Shown here one piece after another: positions 4,903-6,642 of a stretch of 6,642 bases of DNA. The translations under genes were made by a program, and so were the position numbers. The notes under the pieces are model-generated. The model searched no databases. It was not told the DNA's origin and saw only the letters and a list, made by a program, of their open reading frames with translations. Numbering within the stretch: position 1 is the stretch's first letter; every line of letters starts with the position of its first letter. Origin of the DNA: an uncultured Bacteroidales bacterium (lineage in GTDB: Bacteria; Bacteroidota; Bacteroidia; Bacteroidales; F082); NCBI GenBank assembly GCA_937884015.1, contig CALGBV010000451.1:1-6642 (forward strand). The letters run 5' to 3'.

Positions 4903-6284
4903 TGAAAAGAAATGTCGTTTTATGTCTGTTGACTTTGCTTTCGGTGCAGGTCTTTGCACAGAAACAGTCGCAGGTTGTGGATAAGATTGTCGCTGTTGTC
5001 GGCAAGAATGTGATTTTGCAGTCGGATGTAGAAAACCAGTATATGCAATATCGTTTGCAAGGTGGCGCGGAGGGTTCTTATCAGTCGTTGCATTGTGAGA
5101 TTTTGGAGTCGTTGCTTTTCCAGAAACTGATGCTGAATCAGGCGGAAATGGACAGTTTGACTGTTGAGGATGATGTGGTTGATGCCGAAATGGCCCGCAG
5201 AATGGGCGAATATATGGCTGGCTTCGGTTCTCAGGAAAAGATGGAAGCGGTTTTGGGTAAGACCTTGCCAGAAATCAAGGATGAACTTCGTCCGATTGTC
5301 AAGGACAGGATGCTTCAAGAGCAAGTGATGAACAAAATTATTGAAAATGTTGTCGTTACGCCTTCTGAAGTGAAATCTTTCTATAAAAGTATGCCTCAAG
5401 ACAGCATTCCGATGGTGAGCCCAGAGTACGAAATCGCGCAAATCGTGAAGCGTCCGCCGGTCAGCATCGATGAAAAACTTGAAGTCAAAGACCGCCTGTA
5501 TCAGATCCGTAAGCGCATTTTGTCGGGCGAAAGCAGTTTCTCGACTATGGCAATCCTTTATTCCGAAGACCCAGGCTCGGCAAGAAAAGGCGGTGAACTT
5601 GGTTTTGTAGGCAAAGGTGAGTTTGCGCCGGCATTCGAAACGGCTGCTTTCAATCTGAGAGATGGCGAAATCTCCGAAGTCATTGAAACTGAGTTTGGTT
5701 TCCATATCATTCAGCTTATTGAGCGTCGTGACGACATGGTCAATTGCCGTCACATTCTGTTGACAGCAAAAGTTCCGGTCGAGGCTTTGGAAAAGGCAAA
5801 GAATGAACTCGATTCCGTTGCCACATTGATTCACAGTGGCGAAATGACTTTCGACGAGGCTTGCAAGAAGTTCAGTGATGACGACACGAAGAGCAATGGC
5901 GGTTATATTCTAAACCCTGCCACGGCTGGCAACCGTATCGGCGTGACCGATTTGCAGGAATTGGAACAATATCCGCAATATGCCGAATTTAAGAATCTTG
6001 CTTTTGTCATCAGTCGTTTGGAAGAAGGCGAATTCAGCGAACCGGTCCCGATGTATACCAGGGACAGCCAGGATGCTTACCGTATCGTCATGGTGAAAAA
6101 GAAGGTTGAGGCGCACAAGGCAAACCTCACCGACGACTACAACCTGATTCAAGGTTGGGCTTTGGAACAGAAAAAACAGCAGGCTCGGGAAAAATGGATT
6201 CGCGAAAAGGCAAATAAGGCTTACATCCGCATCGATGAAAACTTCGCCGATTGCGATTTTAATTTCGATTGGGCACAAAAATAG
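4902..6284 (+). CDS. surA: Periplasmic chaperone / peptidyl-prolyl isomerase SurA
   Basis: This 460-residue protein has the full SurA layout. The signal peptide is 1-19 (cut after VFA). The N domain starts VVDKIVAVVGKNVILQSDVE (25-44), the SurA hallmark, and runs to about 150. Parvulin domain 1 is about 174-275 and domain 2 about 280-400, followed by a C-terminal helix (408-438). Domain 1 contains SEDPGSARKGGELGFVGKGE (221-240) and GFHIIQL, but its first strand reads YEIAQIV, with Gln180 in place of His. Domain 2 has CRHILLT with His284 but ends DAYRIVMV, with Arg394 in place of the second His. SurA escorts unfolded outer-membrane proteins across the periplasm. The ATG shares one base with the previous stop, so it is translated with the other two chaperones. 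No terminator follows. The gene symbol rests on architecture; the two-paralog context leaves some doubt about which gene is the true functional SurA. Confidence 0.9.
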   Translation: MKRNVVLCLLTLLSVQVFAQKQSQVVDKIVAVVGKNVILQSDVENQYMQYRLQGGAEGSYQSLHCEILESLLFQKLMLNQAEMDSLTVEDDVVDAEMARRMGEYMAGFGSQEKMEAVLGKTLPEIKDELRPIVKDRMLQEQVMNKIIENVVVTPSEVKSFYKSMPQDSIPMVSPEYEIAQIVKRPPVSIDEKLEVKDRLYQIRKRILSGESSFSTMAILYSEDPGSARKGGELGFVGKGEFAPAFETAAFNLRDGEISEVIETEFGFHIIQLIERRDDMVNCRHILLTAKVPVEALEKAKNELDSVATLIHSGEMTFDEACKKFSDDDTKSNGGYILNPATAGNRIGVTDLQELEQYPQYAEFKNLAFVISRLEEGEFSEPVPMYTRDSQDAYRIVMVKKKVEAHKANLTDDYNLIQGWALEQKKQQAREKWIREKANKAYIRIDENFADCDFNFDWAQK

Positions 6285-6285
6285 T

Positions 6286-6316
6286 TTTCCACTTCACAAC
6301 TTTCCACTTTCCACTT
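6286..6316. repeat. Three copies of TTTCCACTT in the surA-moxR gap
   Basis: TTTCCACTT occurs at 6286-6294, 6301-6309 and 6308-6316, the last two overlapping by two bases. The 56-base gap shows no hairpin terminator and no clear promoter. Simple TTTCCACTT-type repeats are, from memory, common between genes in Bacteroidales, and slippage is the likely origin. Confidence 0.6.
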
Positions 6317-6340
6317 CGAAAATCAGAAACACTTTAACTC

Positions 6341-6642
6341 ATGTATAATTCAGATATAGAAGGTGCAAAAGCCTTGGTGTCGAAATACGAAGCCTTGCGC
6401 AGCGAAATCGGCAAGGTCATCGTTGGTCAGCACGACATCATTCATAATACGATTCTTTCCATTTTTTGCCAAGGCCACGTGCTTTTGGTTGGTGTGCCGG
6501 GATTGGCTAAGACCTTGTTGGTGAATACCATTGGTAAGGCGCTCGGTTTGAGTTTCAGCCGTATCCAGTTCACTCCCGACCTTATGCCGTCGGATATTGT
6601 TGGTACCGAAATCCTCGACGAATCGCGTCAGTTCAAGTTCAT
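6341..6642 (+). CDS. MoxR-family AAA+ ATPase, N-terminal part (3' end outside window)
   Basis: The first 100 residues of a MoxR ATPase are present and the reading frame continues beyond the window. The N-terminal helix leads into GKVIVGQHDII (24-34), HVLLVGVPGLAKT (46-58) with the Walker A motif GVPGLAKT, and RIQFTPDLMPSDIVGT (74-89), a highly diagnostic MoxR stretch. MoxR proteins are cytosolic AAA+ ATPases that work as chaperones, often with von Willebrand factor A domain proteins. In Bacteroides relatives a moxR gene often heads an aerotolerance (Bat) cluster; whether that is so here lies beyond the window. The ATG at 6341 is the first in frame after surA and gives the usual length ahead of the Walker A motif. 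With no terminator in the 56-base gap, read-through from the chaperone operon is possible. Confidence 0.93.
   Translation, partial: MYNSDIEGAKALVSKYEALRSEIGKVIVGQHDIIHNTILSIFCQGHVLLVGVPGLAKTLLVNTIGKALGLSFSRIQFTPDLMPSDIVGTEILDESRQFKF

Noticed and set aside
4920..5834. 304-residue open frame on the minus strand inside surA
   Set aside because: It is long but fully overlaps surA. Its composition (rich in His, Phe, Leu, Asn and Arg) is typical of antisense shadows of GAA/AAG-rich genes.

Overview
The window looks like chromosomal DNA of a member of the Bacteroidota, most likely Bacteroidales. The evidence is the style of the encoded proteins, AT-rich start regions with no clear Shine-Dalgarno sequence, a possible TTG / TAnnTTTG-type promoter, and a tandem set of three SurA/parvulin-type chaperone genes. 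Every real gene I can support lies on the + strand. The species cannot be fixed from the sequence alone.

Layout. (1) 1-413 is the 3' end of guaB (IMP dehydrogenase), closed by a strong intrinsic terminator at 434-464. (2) 414-897 is a 484-base gap with no credible gene but much secondary-structure potential. Its highlight is a 118-base element (702-819) that can fold almost completely into a four-way junction with 48 base pairs and ends in a U-rich tail. Two other hairpins (543-588 and 636-690) precede it, and a candidate promoter and inverted repeat follow it. (3) 898-1672 is a two-gene unit: a small DUF1232/YkvA-like membrane protein and an unrecognised 130-residue protein, ending in an intrinsic terminator (1687-1712). 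(4) 1673-1996 is a second gap with a palindromic dispersed-type repeat (1759-1821) between 8-base direct repeats, then the AT-rich leader of the next operon. (5) 1997-6284 is a tightly overlapped three-gene operon: a 671-residue two-domain peptidyl-prolyl isomerase, a 297-residue lipoprotein with a SurA-like fold but no recognisable catalytic motifs, and a 460-residue SurA. The junctions are ATGA and TAATG. (6) 6285-6340 is a short spacer with three copies of TTTCCACTT, followed by the start of a MoxR-family AAA+ ATPase that runs off the window.

How it fits together. The three export-targeted chaperones probably act as a periplasmic set that escorts outer-membrane proteins to the assembly machinery: one large enzyme, one membrane-anchored non-catalytic partner and one classical SurA. 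The MoxR gene may be read from the same transcript, because no terminator is visible in the 56-base gap. The genes are mostly conserved housekeeping types. The best candidate for something undescribed is the cloverleaf-like element at 702-819, which could be a small RNA or a small folded mobile element.
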